A DNA stretch of 64,000 nucleotides. It comes from Petaurus breviceps papuanus. Its lineage: Eukaryota; Chordata; Mammalia; Diprotodontia; Petauridae. How positions within the stretch are numbered: position 1 is the stretch's first letter; every line of letters begins with the position of its first letter. Below are positions 1 to 10,850 of this stretch, piece by piece. Below the pieces are notes generated by a model. The model saw only the letters and a program-made list of their open reading frames with translations, made no database searches and was not told where the DNA came from. Where the stretch lies: assembly GCA_028583685.1 (NCBI GenBank), contig JAMXIF010000032.1:5813195-5877194 (forward strand), read 5' to 3'. The translations under genes were made by a program, and so were the position numbers.

Positions 1-36
1 CTTCTTTCCTTCCTTCCTTGCTTCCTTCCTTCCCTC
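1..36. repeat. (CTTC)n simple repeat
   Basis: The window opens in a short imperfect TTCC/CTTC tract. It may extend leftwards outside the window. Confidence 0.8.
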
Positions 37-199
37 CTAAAACATTCATGGAACATCAAGGACATCAAGGACACAAATACATAGATAAATAGAAATGGGA
101 GTCCCAGACAATGTACTATATAAGAAGTCTGAGAAAGGAGAATACACTTTCACTTACATGTGACTGTGGGTCACAATGTGGAAACCTGAAAGGTTTCAG

Positions 200-578
200 C
201 TTGTTTTATGCTTGAGGTGCTATCTGAGTTGAGCCTAGAAGGAAAGGAGGGACTTCAGCCTGAGGATGGGTCTGGGGAGGGTACATTCTAGTAATAACAG
301 ATGGCAATGTCACGCAAATGCATGAACATGGGTGAGTATAGGACAAGAACAGAAGATATGGGATAATCCAGTTTGGTTGGAACATATAATATGTAGACTG
401 GAGTCAAATTATAAAGGGGCTTGAATGACAAGGTTAGAAGCTCATTGTACATTATTCAGTAGACAATAGGGAGTAACTGAAAGATTTTGACTAGAGAAAA
501 AGCATACTGATACATTAAGAAGGTATGAAGCAGCAGTATGGAGCATGAGTTTGAGAAAGAGCTGGGAGGCAGAAGGTT
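200..578 (-). mobile_element. L2 LINE fragment, left part
   Basis: The plus strand reads like the reverse complement of the 3' half of L2 (motifs resembling GTGACATGGTCAGACC and GGATGGACTGGAG are present in decayed form). The same element resumes after the retrocopy at 1353. Old and heavily diverged. Confidence 0.6.
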
Positions 579-592
579 AAGAAATTATTGCA
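579..592. repeat. Left target-site duplication of the retrocopy
   Basis: AAGAAATTATTGCA, identical to 1339-1352. Preceded by GGTT, so the nick site TT/AAGA matches the L1 endonuclease preference. Confidence 0.9.
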
Positions 593-1338
<746 letters not shown>

Positions 1339-1352
1339 AAGAAATTATTGCA
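1339..1352. repeat. Right target-site duplication of the retrocopy
   Basis: AAGAAATTATTGCA directly after the A-rich tail, identical to 579-592. Perfect identity suggests a relatively recent insertion. Confidence 0.9.
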
Positions 1353-1483
1353 ATAACCTAGTTGGGAGGAAATGAAAGACTGGAAGAAGAGAGGTTATAG
1401 TAGGGATGGACAAGAAGGGCTAGTTCTAAATGATATCACAGAGAGATGGTGGGACTGGTTAACAAGTATGATATATGGGATGA
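1353..1483 (-). mobile_element. L2 LINE fragment, right part
   Basis: Continues the L2 interrupted at 578. The pre-insertion sequence GAAATTATTGCAATAACCTAG corresponds to the L2 stretch encoding the conserved 'LDYCN' region in reverse complement. Confidence 0.6.
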
Positions 1484-1659
1484 AAAGCTATGTCACTCAA
1501 TCCTGGGACCACACTTCATAACCTTGGCCATTTTTGTTCTGCTTTTTACCCTTTGTACCCCTTGTTCAAGAACTATAATCAAACCAATACTATCATAGTC
1601 TCTGGAAAAGAGTGTTAATAGACTCAACTAACCATCCCTAGTTGAGGGACTCCCTAGAC

Positions 1660-2252
1660 TAGAGTTTTCCAAACTTATTTGGCCTACTGCCCTCTAAAGA
1701 AAGAAAGAAAATTACTCATCACCACTCTGGAAATCTACTTTATTTAACCCTATTAACATTTTTTGGAAATTTGCATCATTTCAAAAATATAGAAAACATT
1801 TTTAAATTATGCACTTTAAATTTAACAATTTATTGTAATTGAAATTGATGATGCAATATTTTGTGATATAGCTATGCAGTATTGTATCGTAAACAAGTCA
1901 TTACAGGCACATATTCCTGCAGATGCATGCTGTACTTCCCAAAAATTTGCAATGACATACTTGCTTTCCAACACTTGCTTGTTAAGACCTGTCAGCGAAC
2001 TCGACCACTGATTGGTTTATAACTTGTAATTTCTGTGTTTATTATAATAATGTAATTACTATGACTTTAACTCTGTTGCGCAACATATAAAACATGTACG
2101 AATGGTTTTTCAAAATTTTCTTTTCTTCTTTCCTTATACTTTTACCACCCCCTTATTTTTATTTGCTGCCCCCCTGATTGTGCCTGAGGCTACCACCCCC
2201 TTCCTGCATCGTTCTGCCCCCAGGGGGTAGTATCACCCACTTTGGGAAACTG
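1660..2252. mobile_element. Non-autonomous hAT-like DNA transposon
   Basis: About 593 bases between inverted ends. The left end AGTTTTCCAAACT and the reverse complement of the right end (AGTTTCCCAAAGT) match at 11 of 13. The interior is AT-rich without a transposase frame, and the right end is C-rich. I could not see a clear 8-base target duplication. Family not named. Confidence 0.65.
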
Positions 2253-2269
2253 CAACCAAAGCACCCTTC

Positions 2270-2401
2270 CCTGGTTAGTACTCCTTTCTGTGTATTCTCT
2301 CTCCCAATATATCTTTGAAGTCAGAGACAATCCCATTTTTGAATTTGTATCCCTAGGCCTTGACTACTTAGGATATGCCTAATAAATGCTTAATCATTCA
2401 T
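2270..2401 (+). mobile_element. L2 3' end
   Basis: Typical L2 terminal sequence ending CTAATAAATGCTTAATCATTCATTC.. in decayed form. No ORF remains. Confidence 0.6.
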
Positions 2402-2516
2402 TCAGAAGAGGGAAGAGTAGAGGATGATTCCAAGGTTATTATCCTGGGAAACTAGCAGGATGGAAGTGCCATTAACAGAAACAGAGACTTGGTGGGGAAT
2501 AGATTTATTAGAAGAG

Positions 2517-2635
2517 ATCATAGGATCATAGACTTGGAGCTGGAAGGGACCCAAAAACTCATATAATCTAACCCTCTTGATTTACATGTTAGGAAACTGA
2601 GGCCTAGAGAGATTAAATGAACTTGCAGACACTTA
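2517..2635 (-). mobile_element. MIR3/THER-type CORE-SINE
   Basis: Starts GATCATAGGATCATAGACTTGGAGCTGG.. type CR1/L3-like tail, then the reversed core GAAACTGAGGCCTAGAGAG. Inserted in the L2. Confidence 0.7.
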
Positions 2636-2728
2636 TAGTATATACCTATTTTGAGGTCTTGGCAGAAATCGATGTGGAGATATCCAAAAGGCATGTGGTT
2701 ATATTTGTAAAGTACTAGACTTCTGGGA

Positions 2729-2896
2729 GGGGGGGTGGCTAGGTGGCGCAGTGAGTAAAGCCCCATCCCTGGAATCAGGAGGAACTGAGTTCAGATCCGA
2801 CCTCAGACACTTGACACACACACACAAAAAGTAGCCCTGTAACCTTGGGCAAGTTACTTAACCCCAATTACCCTCCAAAAAGGAAAAAAAAAGGAA
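2729..2896 (+). mobile_element. WSINE1-like tRNA SINE
   Basis: Head GGGTGGCTAGGTGGCGCAGTG (tRNA-derived), then TTGGGCAAGTTACTTAACCCC and an A-rich tail. It sits in the L2 with a possible TTCTGG duplication (2721-2726 and 2897-2902). A short CA run interrupts the middle. Confidence 0.85.
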
Positions 2897-3004
2897 TTCT
2901 GGAAGAGACTGAAGAGTCAAGATACATACTGTTAAAAATAAGAATACACATACATATACATTTGTGTATATATGTGCATAAGTACACATATATCAATTGA
3001 TCAA

Positions 3005-3032
3005 TAGAGATAGATAGATGGATGGATGGATA
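3005..3032. repeat. (GATA)n/(GATG)n microsatellite
   Basis: Short run of GATA then GATG units inside the L2 remnant. Confidence 0.8.
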
Positions 3033-3115
3033 AACATAAGTCATCTGTATAGAGGTGATAATGGAAGCCATGGGAAGAAACCAGGGTGAAGGCCCAGAAC
3101 AGAATTATGGGGAAA

Positions 3116-4164
3116 TAACTATTTTTTAAAGGGAGTCAAGAGGAGGATGAGGAAGCATCAAAAGAAATGATTTGTTGGCTATAATCTAAATTGCAATCAG
3201 ATTTTTGTCTTATTCCTCCAGGTGGCTTTACCCACAATGCATCCAAGTTTGAGAAATGGATTGCTGCTAGAAATAGAGGGACCAGAATTAGTCATAGTCT
3301 CGCCCTCCACTGTTGGTTGGCATATCCCTGGACCCATTCGGAAAGGTGGGGGTGGTAGTGGGGGTTGAACTGGGGAGGGAATGGGAGTAGAGGAAAGTGG
3401 CTTTGCAATTGTGTGAATACAGCACTGGAAAATAATAAAGAAAATGCTTCTTTTCTACCCCCCAACATCATTTTCCACCCCCTCCCCACCCTCGCCAATA
3501 TACATGGGGAGCAGATTTTAACCAGTCCCAGACTCCTATGGGAATGGATCATCAAGATACTGAGATCTCTGGGTAATCTGTCATGGTTCAGTAAATTCTG
3601 TGATGCTCCTGAGAGAGATCTGCCAAAGAGAGGATTGCACAGCCCTGGGCTTATTGATTGATGATAATTATTCCATTTGGAACAAAATGACTATTACCCT
3701 GATGGAAAATTTCATTTGTAAACCTATTCCTTCCACAATCCCTTCAGTGGCCCACCTCCAGCATAGCCCCACTGTGATGAAGCTTTGCCAAGATCTCCTA
3801 CCTGTCCTGAGCCTTAACATTCCATGAATCTAGAGGGAACTTGGGGAAGGCTTGCAACCCACTCCCATCTCCTCATTAGCCTGATTTTTCACTTACAGTA
3901 GATTTCAGGGACAGGGGATCATTGATTGAGAGTATGTCCCAACTGGGGACCTTGAAAGTCTTTGCAGGTAAAGGGATTTGCAGGTAGGGAAAAAAGACCC
4001 CCCTCAGAAGGGGACTTAGTAGTCCTGATGTAGTGAATTTGGGACAAGGGAAGAAGTAGTGAGTGAAGGGGGCTGGAGGGCCAGGTGTCCGCATCCATAG
4101 TTTAGTCTCCTCAACTTTGCCTTCTACTATTCTTGGCCCACGAACTAGCCTAGTAGGCCAGCCA
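3116..4164. other. Unassigned sequence
   Basis: About 1 kb with no recognised repeat or gene. Open frames of 75-98 codons occur on both strands over the same bases and show no family resemblance, so I read them as chance. Confidence 0.5.
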
Positions 4165-4232
4165 ATCTACTCCTTTAGGCCTGAGCCTGAGTTTCTTCAT
4201 TTGTAAAATGTGGGCTTGGACTAGACTAGTGA
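4165..4232 (+). mobile_element. MIR fragment
   Basis: Reads GAGTTTCTTCATTTGTAAAATG and then GGACTAGACTAGTGAT, the central and distal MIR core. Short and diverged. Confidence 0.55.
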
Positions 4233-4365
4233 TATTAGCCAAAGAGAAATGGGGTGGGGGGCAGCAAACCTTACACAAGGATCCTGCAGTGAGTATTAAC
4301 TAAGAAGACCATATATTAACATTGTGATATTTTGTTTTTATTTATTTGGTTAAATTTTTCCAATC

Positions 4366-4545
4366 TCTCACCTCTCCTCCCCCTCCCCATACACCCTTCC
4401 CTCTCCCCTGTCCCTCCTCTTCTTCCTCCTCTTTTCCCTCCCCTCTCCCTCTCCTTCCCTCTCCCCCCTCCTTTTCCTTTTCCCTCTCCTCCCATTCTCT
4501 TCTCTTCTCATTACCTATACCACCATCACCTCCCTTTTTCCTCTT
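4366..4545. repeat. Polypyrimidine tract, CCCTCTCC-rich
   Basis: About 180 bases almost entirely C and T on the plus strand. It keeps frames open on both strands by lacking stops, which explains the proline/serine and glutamate/glycine-rich frames here. Could form triplex DNA. Confidence 0.9.
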
Positions 4546-4559
4546 AACAGAATACCTCA

Positions 4560-4980
4560 TTTCACACTTTACTGAAAAAAACAGCAATAACAAGAAAACC
4601 CCACCAGCAAAGCAACCTGATGCTGCCTGTTATAATCTCTCTCTCCATCCCAGTTCTATGCTTCAATATCACCTCATGTCCTCTACAAGCAAGGGATGAG
4701 CTCATACTTTTCCTTGCCAACACCAGCCTCTCTTTTTGATTTATAGATCCCTCCTACCATTTCCTCCAGGAGTTTGCCATTTCAATCATTCTATCTTTTT
4801 CCTAATTTTCAATCCCTCCTTATCCATTGATACTTTCCCTGATTCCTACAAACATTCCCAGATATGTATCTTTAAAAATAACAACCACAAAACAGCCTTC
4901 TTTTGACCCTACTAGGCCCTCAAGTTGATATATTATATTTCTTTTCTTGACTATAAAAAGTCAAATTCCTGGGGGGAGGT
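4560..4980 (+). other. Possible decayed L2-type sequence
   Basis: Pyrimidine-rich text with phrases resembling the L2 ORF2 5' half, but too diverged for a firm call. Confidence 0.3.
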
Positions 4981-4998
4981 GGGGAGAACTGTTTAGAC

Positions 4999-5201
4999 CA
5001 GGGGTGGGGAACCTGTGGCCTTGAGGCTACATGTGGCTTTCTAGGTCCTTGGGTACAGCCTTTTGACTGAGCCCAAGTTTTATAGAACAAATCCTCTTAT
5101 TAAGGGGATTTGTTCTATGAAATTTAGATTCAGTCAGAGGGCTGCACTTGAGGACCTAGAGGGCCATATGTGGTCTCAAGGCTGCAGGTTCCCTACCCCT
5201 G
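4999..5201. mobile_element. Palindromic hAT MITE with 8-base duplication
   Basis: A 203-base fold-back element. The left end CAGGGGTGGGGAACCTG is the inverted repeat of the right end, and the pairing continues through nearly the whole element. Flanked by perfect GTTTAGAC duplications (4991-4998 and 5202-5209), diagnostic for the hAT superfamily. No coding capacity. A second full copy lies at 36696-36898. Confidence 0.92.
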
Positions 5202-5284
5202 GTTTAGACTCATTTCATCCAATCTCTCACCCTCATACACATCTCAATCCCTTGCATTTGGGTTTCCATCCCCACCACTCATTT

Positions 5285-5690
5285 GAAACTATACTCTCCA
5301 AGGTCACCAATAATATTTTTGTTTGCTAAATCCATTTTTAAAATTCTAAGTTCTGGCAGCAATCTAGGAGTTTGTTATTGGTAGTTATGCTTTTTTGGGG
5401 ATAATCTCTACTCATTGGGTTTTCCTGACAGTTCCCTATTATGGTTCTCTTTTTACCTGCTGGAGAGTTCTTTATTACCATCCTTTGCAGGTTTATTATC
5501 CATGACCTGCTTCCTGTGTATTTGTTCCTTAGGGCCCTATCCTTCCTGGTCTTTTCTCTCTCTTCACTTGATGTCTTGGTGAACTTAACAGTTTCCTTAG
5601 ATTCGACATTCATATCTATTTCTTTCAAGGTCACCTCTATACTTCCAGTTGTCCAAGTTAACAATCTAAGAGTTGTCCTTGACACAGTTT
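5285..5690 (+). mobile_element. L2 reverse-transcriptase fragment
   Basis: Begins with CTCCAAGGTCACCAATAAT, the conserved 'KVTND' lead-in to the L2 RT, and ends with a stretch translating as SILPVVQVNNLRVVLD, equivalent to the downstream 'LGVILD' motif. The middle of the RT is missing. Confidence 0.65.
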
Positions 5691-5744
5691 CATAAAGTAG
5701 GTATTGTTCTCCCCCTTTCCCAACCCCATATCAAATAAGATACT

Positions 5745-5805
5745 TCTTTGAAAGTTCTTAGCCAAGTTCTTGGTCCATTGTAGGTGCTTAATAAAGACTT
5801 GTTCT
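5745..5805 (+). mobile_element. L2 3' tail
   Basis: TTGTAGGTGCTTAATAAAGAC matches the L2 terminus. Probably the end of the L2 at 5285. Confidence 0.5.
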
Positions 5806-6640
5806 CTCCCTTTCCCATAAGTAATCAGTTGCCAAGTGAATTGATAATTAGATTATGAAATTATGTAATGGCGGCAGACATACCCGGCTTGGTCTTTCCA
5901 GATTGGCAGTGGGAAACCAGGCAGCAATCACAATTTAATAAGGTACAAAGAAAAGCAAAGAAAATTAAGGAGGGATACAGAAGGGAACAGTGGGACTTGG
6001 GGATGGAGTAATGGGATGGTGAAGGAAGGCAACATGGAGAAGAAGATGGGGAAAGGCAGAGGATAGCACTCATGTAGCTATGTGTTACAGTTGTCAGCAC
6101 CAGGTAATGTGAAGGAGATGGAAAAGTGCTGGGGGGAGGTGGAGGGGAGAAGGATTTGAGGTCTCATTTTTACAGGGTTTTTGGGGAAACTAATCAACTC
6201 CTATCTGTGCCAACTTGGGATGAACTCATGAACACATCCAAATCATTTCAAAGTTTTTGGTTAAACTTCAGAGTTATATTTCAAAGTTATTTGCATTTTA
6301 AATGTCCTTTTGATCTGGAACTGGAGATCTGGATTTTGTCGGGAATTTATATATCATGGTACCAGAAACCTTGCCAAACAGTACATATATGGTTTCCCCC
6401 GGTTTGACACATATTCAGGATGTGAATTTTAGTTAATATGTGTTGCAATTTGTAAATTATATTCCTTTGATCTTTGGGATAGTTTGTACATGACTTCCAG
6501 GTTCCCTTTTGCAATCTTATTTCCTGCAAAAACTGACAAGAGAAGGGGAGGTGGTCGGTGAGGGGGAGGGTGGCAGAATAAGATGATTTTAACACACCAA
6601 GTCCCCTTTTCAACTTTTCTTGCATGTGTCCCTTTTGCTC
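5806..6640. other. Unassigned sequence
   Basis: About 830 bases without a recognised repeat or gene. Frames of 72-93 codons lie on both strands and overlap each other. Nothing supports coding. Confidence 0.5.
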
Positions 6641-6945
6641 TACTCATAACACAACTAACAGGCCCTCCTCACCTTTCTCGCAAACTATTGTTTTCGCCTC
6701 CTCATTAGGTCCTTCTGCTTTTTGTCTTTTCCATCCCCCAATACATCTCCCACCCAGCAGCCAAAAGGATATCCCTAAAACACAGGTCTGACCTAAAATG
6801 TTTAAGAAGCTTAGGTAGCTTTGTATTGATCTTAGGACAGAATACAAATTCCACTGTTTGGCATTTAAGGTTCTTCATAATCTGATAATCCACCTCCAAC
6901 TTGCCTTTTCAGACTGACGGTACATGATTCCCCTTCACATGCTCT
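6641..6945 (+). mobile_element. L2 fragment, distal ORF
   Basis: AACACAGGTCTGACC and TGTTTGGCATTTAAGGTTCTTCATAATCTG match the part of L2 after the RT ('RRSDH...LCLAFKALHNL'). Numerous stops. Confidence 0.75.
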
Positions 6946-6949
6946 ATAT

Positions 6950-7040
6950 CACGGATTCTTAACTTGTGGTCCACAGAGGTGTTTGTGGGTAGATTTTAGG
7001 GAGCCCTGATGGCACCTATGGAAGTGAATCAAATAGTGCT
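6950..7040. mobile_element. Possible hAT-Charlie end
   Basis: CACGGATTCTTAACTTGTGGTCC resembles the end of a CAGGGGTTCTTAACC-type element (compare 58870-59292). Fragment only. Confidence 0.35.
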
Positions 7041-7202
7041 TGTCTAGGGCACATATCTGGATACAAACTTCCTCTTTATTGGGTGATGATGGGATGGACC
7101 TGGGACAATGAAGTCAGATGTGGGACCAGAATGCATATGCCAGGCAAGTAAGATTGTGATACAACCCAAGTTCCTACCTTTTCTTTCTCTCTGCCCAGTC
7201 CT

Positions 7203-7350
7203 AATAGTAGAGTATAAGGGTCTGCAGTCTAGGCCCCTGGGTTTGAATCTCAGCTTTGCTGCTTACTATGACTATGTGATCCAGGGCAAATCTGTTTGTT
7301 GTGGGCCTCAGTTCCCTCATCTGTAAATTGAGGGGTTATTTGGTGATCTC
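7203..7350 (+). mobile_element. MIR
   Basis: Recognisable B-box-like GGTTTGAATCTC, GTGATCCAGGGCAAAT and GCCTCAGTTCCCTCATCTGTAAA core in the right order. Confidence 0.75.
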
Positions 7351-8425
7351 TGAAGTCCTTTCTATAATCTCCTGCATCACCCTCCTAAATTTCTATCCTG
7401 TATCCCATCCTACAAAGCTTTGCTTTCATTGGTGGTCAACCAGTCCCCTTTGTTGTTAGACAATAATTGGTCTAAGTTACTGCTTCTCTCAGGGTATTTG
7501 TATTTTAACAGAATTCTAAAGACTGAAAAGTGTTCGACACCAAAAAAAAAATGCATCTTTAGTGGTGGAATTGTGACTACTGGGACCAGGAAATACATTT
7601 GGGATTGGACAGGGAACCATAAGGGTGTTCTGCTTAGTGCCCCCTCAGACAGCATCATAGAGGCAATCTCTTCTGTAAGACCAGCCTCTCTTAGATGGCA
7701 GGAGTGACTCATTAATACACCATTTCAGATTTTATTATCCCAAAGAGGGAAAACAGAATCTTAGAGATTCATGCAGGATTATAAAAAGACCAGATTTACT
7801 ATTCTCTAAGCCTTTCCAGAGAGAACGAGGAAGAGAAAAAAGAAAAAAAAAAGACCCACTAAATTAAATTGACCAGAGTACAGATAACAAAAGAATCTGG
7901 CAGCAGAGATGCATTGGCAAAGGCAGAGTGGGCTGGGCAAACACTTAAAACAGGGAGAAAAAGGAGAAAGAGAAGTTATAGAAGAATGTCTCCTCTCTTC
8001 TCTGCGGTGATAAATATTCTGTCTTCTCTAATCAGAGACAGCTCCTGTGGGTGATTTATCACAAAGGCCCTGTAAAAATCAAGTGGGGAAGCCAGAGTTT
8101 TGAGGAGGAATTATACTGGGTCCTCCCTCTCTTTCTCTCTCTCTGATTATAGTCTTGGTAGTCTTGGCTGTCTTCTCAGCTCATTCTCTCATCTTTCCCT
8201 CCCAAATACCTTGAGATTTTTCCTTTCATGGGGTAGACTGAAGACTTTCAAGGAGAAAACTGGGCCTGTGCAGAGCTGTCCCACTGTCTGAGGCCAGAGT
8301 CATTAGTTCATTTCCACTGTGCTTCAGGGGAACCTGGGTGACTCTAACTCTGGTGTGTCATATTCCCAGGTCACTTGCAAGGGCGTACTGGAGGCACGTG
8401 CCAGAGACATCTTTGGAAAGGAGAC
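7351..8425. other. Unassigned sequence
   Basis: No repeat or gene recognised in about 1.07 kb. Short overlapping frames on both strands look random. Confidence 0.5.
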
Positions 8426-8697
8426 TTTGTTGTTGTTCAGTCATGCCAGACTCTTCGTGACCCTATGGATCTATGGCATACTCTTTATGATCCCATGGGC
8501 CATACTGTTGCTGGGGTTTTCCTTGGCAGAGATACTGGGGTGGTTTGCTGTTTCCTTCTCCAGTGGATTGAGACAAACAGAGGTTAAGTGGCTTGCCAAG
8601 GATCGAACAGCTAGGAAGTGTCTGAGGCTGGATTTGAACTCAGGTCTTCCTCACTCTAGGTTCAGTCTTCTATCCACTGAGCCACCTAGCTGCCTCC
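8426..8697 (-). mobile_element. Marsupial tRNA SINE with BovB-like tail
   Basis: On the plus strand it opens TTGTTGTTGTTCAGTCATGC and ends CCACCTAGCTGCCT, the reversed tRNA head. A small internal duplication of ACTCTTCGTGACCC / ACTCTTTATGATCCC lies near 8450-8510. Confidence 0.9.
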
Positions 8698-8826
8698 TAG
8701 GCAAACAGAGGTTAATTCACTTGCTTGGGATCACACCACTAGGAAGTGTCTGAGGTTGGATTTGAACTCGTCTTCCTGAGTCTAGGCCCACTCCTCTGTC
8801 CACTGAGCCATCATCTAGCTGCCCTC
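8698..8826 (-). mobile_element. Second SINE head in tandem
   Basis: Repeats the AAACAGAGGTTAA..CTGAGCCA..TAGCTGCCC portion of the neighbouring SINE but lacks its tail. Same orientation, directly abutting, so a head-only duplication or a truncated second insertion. Confidence 0.85.
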
Positions 8827-8984
8827 AATTCTTTTCATTTTTGTATAGCTATTTCATTTGTTGAAGACAGTTTAATGGAATCTTTTGGATTTATATTCAT
8901 GTCCTGGAGGGGAATTCTTGGAGGTAAATCTTAAGCACTGTCATGGGAATTTGTAAATGGTTCTATGTATCAAAGTATTATCAA

Positions 8985-9225
8985 AGTATCATAAATTTAG
9001 AGTTGGAAATGGTCAAAGGATCATACATTTAGTTCTGGAGGAAGCCCAGGGGAGCCATTTTGTCTGACCTAACCCATTTTATAGACAAGGAAATCAAGGC
9101 CTGGAGAAGCTAAGAAACTTTCTCAAAGTTATACAGGTTGCTAATGGCAGATCTGGGATTTCGACTCAGTTCCTCTGACTCTAATCCCATGGCCAGTCTA
9201 GCTCCTTGAATTGTCGCCTATGTGT
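8985..9225 (-). mobile_element. MIR3/THER-type CORE-SINE
   Basis: CR1-like tail (ATTTAGTTCTGGAGG), reversed core ATAGACAAGGAAATCAAGGCC and ATCTGGGATTTCGACTCAGTTCC. Confidence 0.75.
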
Positions 9226-9354
9226 GAAGAAGAGTAGACCACATATTTTTCTGTCACCTGAAGGGCTACTAGGTGGGGAGACGTCATACCCTTTCCCCAA
9301 ATATTTTCCCCATTGACCTGGTATGATTGGTGAAATCTTACTATGAGAGATTAG

Positions 9355-9485
9355 CACAATAGATCCATAAATTTAGATTGGGAAGGGCCACAGAATTCAT
9401 CTGTTTCAAATACCTTATTTGACAAGTGAGGAAACTGAGGCACAGAGAAGCTAAATCACTTACTCATGGTCCTATAAGTGGCATT
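9355..9485 (-). mobile_element. MIR3/THER-type CORE-SINE fragment
   Basis: CATAAATTTAGATTGGGAAGG tail followed by GAGGAAACTGAGGCACAGAGA core; the tRNA part is missing. Confidence 0.7.
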
Positions 9486-9689
9486 CTATGGTGCTGGGTT
9501 TTGCTCTAGAATTGGAAGGGACTTTATAGGTCTAATTTTTTTGTCCCTTGCATAAATCCTTTTAAGGGAGTTTCTGATAGGCCACTTGACCCTGTATTGC
9601 CTATACCTATATATAAGAGCAAAGATACCCAAGATATAAAAGCAGATTGCTTTTGGCTTAGTATTTCTGCTTCAGTCAGGCAAGTAGTC

Positions 9690-9905
9690 AAGAAGAATTT
9701 AAGTGCTTACTATGTACTATCCTAAGATGTGAGAAGAGAAATAAAAGCAAAAACTGTCCCTGCTCTCAAGGAGGTTACAATCTAGATGGAGAGCAAACAA
9801 AATAGATGGAGAGTAAGTAGCTGGGCAATAACCTTAGAGGCTTTAGCAACTGGGGAGACTGGGAACGGATTCCTGAAAGACATGGCATTTGAGGTACCTT
9901 GAAGT
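9690..9905 (-). mobile_element. L2 3' end
   Basis: Reverse complement of the L2 terminus: AAGTGCTTACTATGTACTAT, then TCAAGGAGGTTACAATCTAG. Confidence 0.75.
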
Positions 9906-10069
9906 GAGTGATGTATTTACAAAAAAACCAGTATTATTTATGTTTAACATTCATTTAAAAAAATGAGTTCCAACTGCTAGTGCTGTCCCTTCCTAACTGC
10001 CTTGAATTTAACCACATAGTTTGTATTTCCTTTATATTTATTCTTAATATACTTATATATGTATTCATC

Positions 10070-10195
10070 ATTCCTTCTAATGCAATATAAGGTACTTGAG
10101 AATAGAGATTGTTTCATTCATTGTATCATATCCCTAAAGCAGTTCCTGACACATAGTAGGCGCCTAATACATGGTTATTGATTAATTGATCAATA
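10070..10195 (+). mobile_element. L2 3' end
   Basis: Contains CCTGACACATAGTAGGCGCC and TAATACATGGTTATTGATTAA. Points opposite to the previous L2 tail. Confidence 0.7.
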
Positions 10196-10850
10196 GCCTG
10201 ATATCTCAGAATTATCTGAAATGAGGTGATAATTTTGGAGACAAAACATTAGGAACCACCTATCACCTTGCCCTAAGAACTGAGGTCTGTGTGATTAATG
10301 TAGATGATATAAATATTCCTGTAGTGAAACTGCTCTCTTTAATGGTCCTATTTTGTCCTTCAGAAATCTTGTTTCCTTATGTAATGCTATCACTACCCAT
10401 GGATTGGGATAGAGGAGATTTTTCTCCTCATGTGCCACACCCTGAGATGCAGAATCTCCTACTTTCTCTTCTTTTCCCATGGAACTCCTAACTGCTTCCC
10501 TTTCTTTGAAAGTCCTATCATCAAAGCAGTTTCCTTATGTAGCATTCCCTTAAGACATGTTCAGGTAGTATTCCAGGTGAGTTAATGAGAGTTTGTGGTG
10601 GGCTTGCATGATATAGAGAACCTTCCCTCTACTTCATAGAATTCATCACTGTCATCTAACTCCTATTGATCACAATGAATTAGGGATTCCTACTCTGTGG
10701 TAATAAAAAGTTCTTTAATTGGATGCTGAACTTGAATTCTATGTGTATACTATAGGGCTAATCCCCACATCTCGACCTCTTTTCTCTAGAGGATTTTAAA
10801 GTGAGCTGCAAATTGTAGGGGTAGTAAAGAGGCACAAACAAAACCAATGC
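10196..10850. other. Unassigned sequence
   Basis: About 650 bases with no recognised element. A frame of 66 codons at 10291-10491 overlaps one of 61 codons on the other strand; neither resembles a known protein. Confidence 0.45.

Larger units (their letters stand above)
2405..3115 (-). mobile_element. L2 fragment split by two SINEs
   Basis: L2 blocks at about 2405-2516, 2640-2728 and 2897-3115 follow each other in correct L2 order on the minus strand (AGATATCCAAAAGGCA, then TCATCTGTATAGAGGTGATAAT). They are separated by an MIR3-type SINE and a WSINE-like SINE, so the L2 is the oldest layer. Confidence 0.7.

Noticed and set aside
4332-4699. Proline/serine-rich and glutamate/glycine-rich frames on opposite strands
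   Set aside because: Both come from the same polypyrimidine tract, which lacks stop codons by composition.
8319-8753. 144-codon plus frame
   Set aside because: Most of it is antisense SINE sequence.
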